This document shows positions 5,636 to 5,890 of a DNA stretch of 5,890 bases, one piece after another. This DNA comes from Chloroflexota bacterium (GTDB lineage Bacteria > Chloroflexota > Limnocylindria > Limnocylindrales > CSP1-4): NCBI GenBank assembly GCA_021814735.1, contig JAKAHX010000121.1, positions 1 to 5,890 on the forward strand, written 5' to 3'. Position numbers and translations under genes: made by a program. The stretch's first letter is position 1; every line of letters starts with the position of its first letter. The notes beneath the pieces are model-generated. The model searched no databases. It was not told the origin of the DNA and saw nothing but the letters and a program-made list of their open reading frames with translations.

Positions 5636-5662
5636 GCCGGGCCGCCGGCGGGACTGCCCGGC
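5636..5662 (+). terminator. Second hairpin before the PucR-like gene
   Basis: GCCGGGC (5636-5642) pairs with GCCCGGC (5656-5662), a perfect 7-bp stem with a 13-base loop. It lies four bases after the first hairpin and two bases before the ribosome binding site of the next gene. It may be part of a tandem terminator for resB or a structure in the leader of the next transcript; sequence alone does not decide. Confidence 0.35.
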
Positions 5663-5664
5663 GT

Positions 5665-5670
5665 GAGAGG
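5665..5670 (+). promoter_or_regulatory. Ribosome binding site of the PucR-like gene
   Basis: GAGAGG at 5665-5670 is eight bases before the GTG at 5679, good Shine-Dalgarno spacing. It selects this GTG over the ATG at 5671, which directly abuts the site and is in another frame. Confidence 0.65.
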
Positions 5671-5678
5671 ATGATCCC

Positions 5679-5890
5679 GTGCCGACGCTTCGACAGATCT
5701 GGCGGGACGTGGTGCCGACGGCGACGTGGCTCTCGCCGGTGGACGGCGCGGCCCGCGCCGGCGACCAGGGGGCCCCGGACCCCGAGATCGGCTGGGTCCG
5801 CGTGCTGCGCGCCCGCGTCCCGGCACTGGAGGGGCTGGAGCCCGGGGACCTCGCGATCGTCCCCGAGCCCGCGCTGACCGCGCTCGTGGC
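5679..5890 (+). CDS. Probable PucR-type transcriptional regulator, N-terminus only
   Basis: The frame from GTG 5679 is open to the window edge and gives 70 residues starting MPTLRQIWRDVVPTATWLSP. Two blocks recall the N-terminal PucR-type ligand/signal domain: the opening PTLRxxW/L segment, and GWVRVLRARVPALEGLEPGD (residues 38-57), which parallels the family pattern V-x-W-V-x-V followed by P...L-x-x-G-[ED]-L. Family members usually continue for 350-550 residues and end in a helix-turn-helix of the CdaR/PucR type, which lies outside the window, so this call rests on partial similarity. PucR-like proteins regulate purine, amino acid or other nitrogen catabolism. Strong Shine-Dalgarno spacing supports the start. 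The repeat and hairpins just upstream could be regulatory sites for this gene. Confidence 0.6.
   Translation, partial: MPTLRQIWRDVVPTATWLSPVDGAARAGDQGAPDPEIGWVRVLRARVPALEGLEPGDLAIVPEPALTALV

Noticed and set aside
3720..5666. A 648-codon + frame overlapping the PLP enzyme and resB.
   Set aside because: It is a frame-shifted shadow, rich in Arg, Ala and Pro and lacking hydrophobic segments or motifs, while the overlapped frames encode clear families.
5614..5877. An 87-codon + frame overlapping the PucR-like start.
   Set aside because: It starts inside the tandem repeat and is Arg/Ser/Pro-rich. The GTG 5679 frame has a well-spaced ribosome binding site and family-like residues.

Overview
The window is GC-rich, roughly 70% by eye, with the strong third-position G/C bias typical of Actinobacteria and high-GC Chloroflexota. 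It carries ordinary bacterial genes. Two features fit those phyla: start codons that sit about one promoter spacing downstream of a -10 hexamer (probable leaderless mRNAs), and strong GC hairpins without T-tracts where terminators are expected. I cannot place it below phylum level. Nothing marks a plasmid, phage, insertion sequence or CRISPR locus.

Layout. Positions 1-292 are non-coding or hold an unrecognisable gene end, with short repeats and palindromes. A long APC-superfamily amino acid permease is on + (293-2194). A convergent gap (2195-2383) holds three hairpins, one a perfect 12-bp stem. An Lrp/AsnC-family regulator is on - (2384-2875). It is divergent, across only 78 bp, from a PLP-dependent Cys/Met-metabolism enzyme (cystathionine gamma-synthase/gamma-lyase/methionine gamma-lyase fold) on + (2954-4156). 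Two bases after that stop, a ResB-like cytochrome c biogenesis membrane protein begins at a GTG (4159-5586). Its stop codon lies inside the first copy of a 24-bp tandem repeat, followed by two hairpins and the start of a probable PucR-type regulator (5679 to the window edge).

How the genes may work together. An Lrp-type regulator divergent from a sulfur-amino-acid PLP enzyme, with an amino acid permease next door, resembles the mdeR-mdeA arrangement for methionine catabolism in Pseudomonas putida. My inference is a small uptake, sensing and breakdown cassette for a sulfur amino acid. The substrate cannot be fixed from sequence alone. ResB is probably co-transcribed with the PLP enzyme, but its usual partner CcsA/ResC is not in the window, so the functional link is open. 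I see no clearly new biological system. The most interesting points are the compact bidirectional leaderless promoter region, the PLP enzyme-ResB coupling, and the repeat/hairpin cluster ahead of the PucR-like gene.
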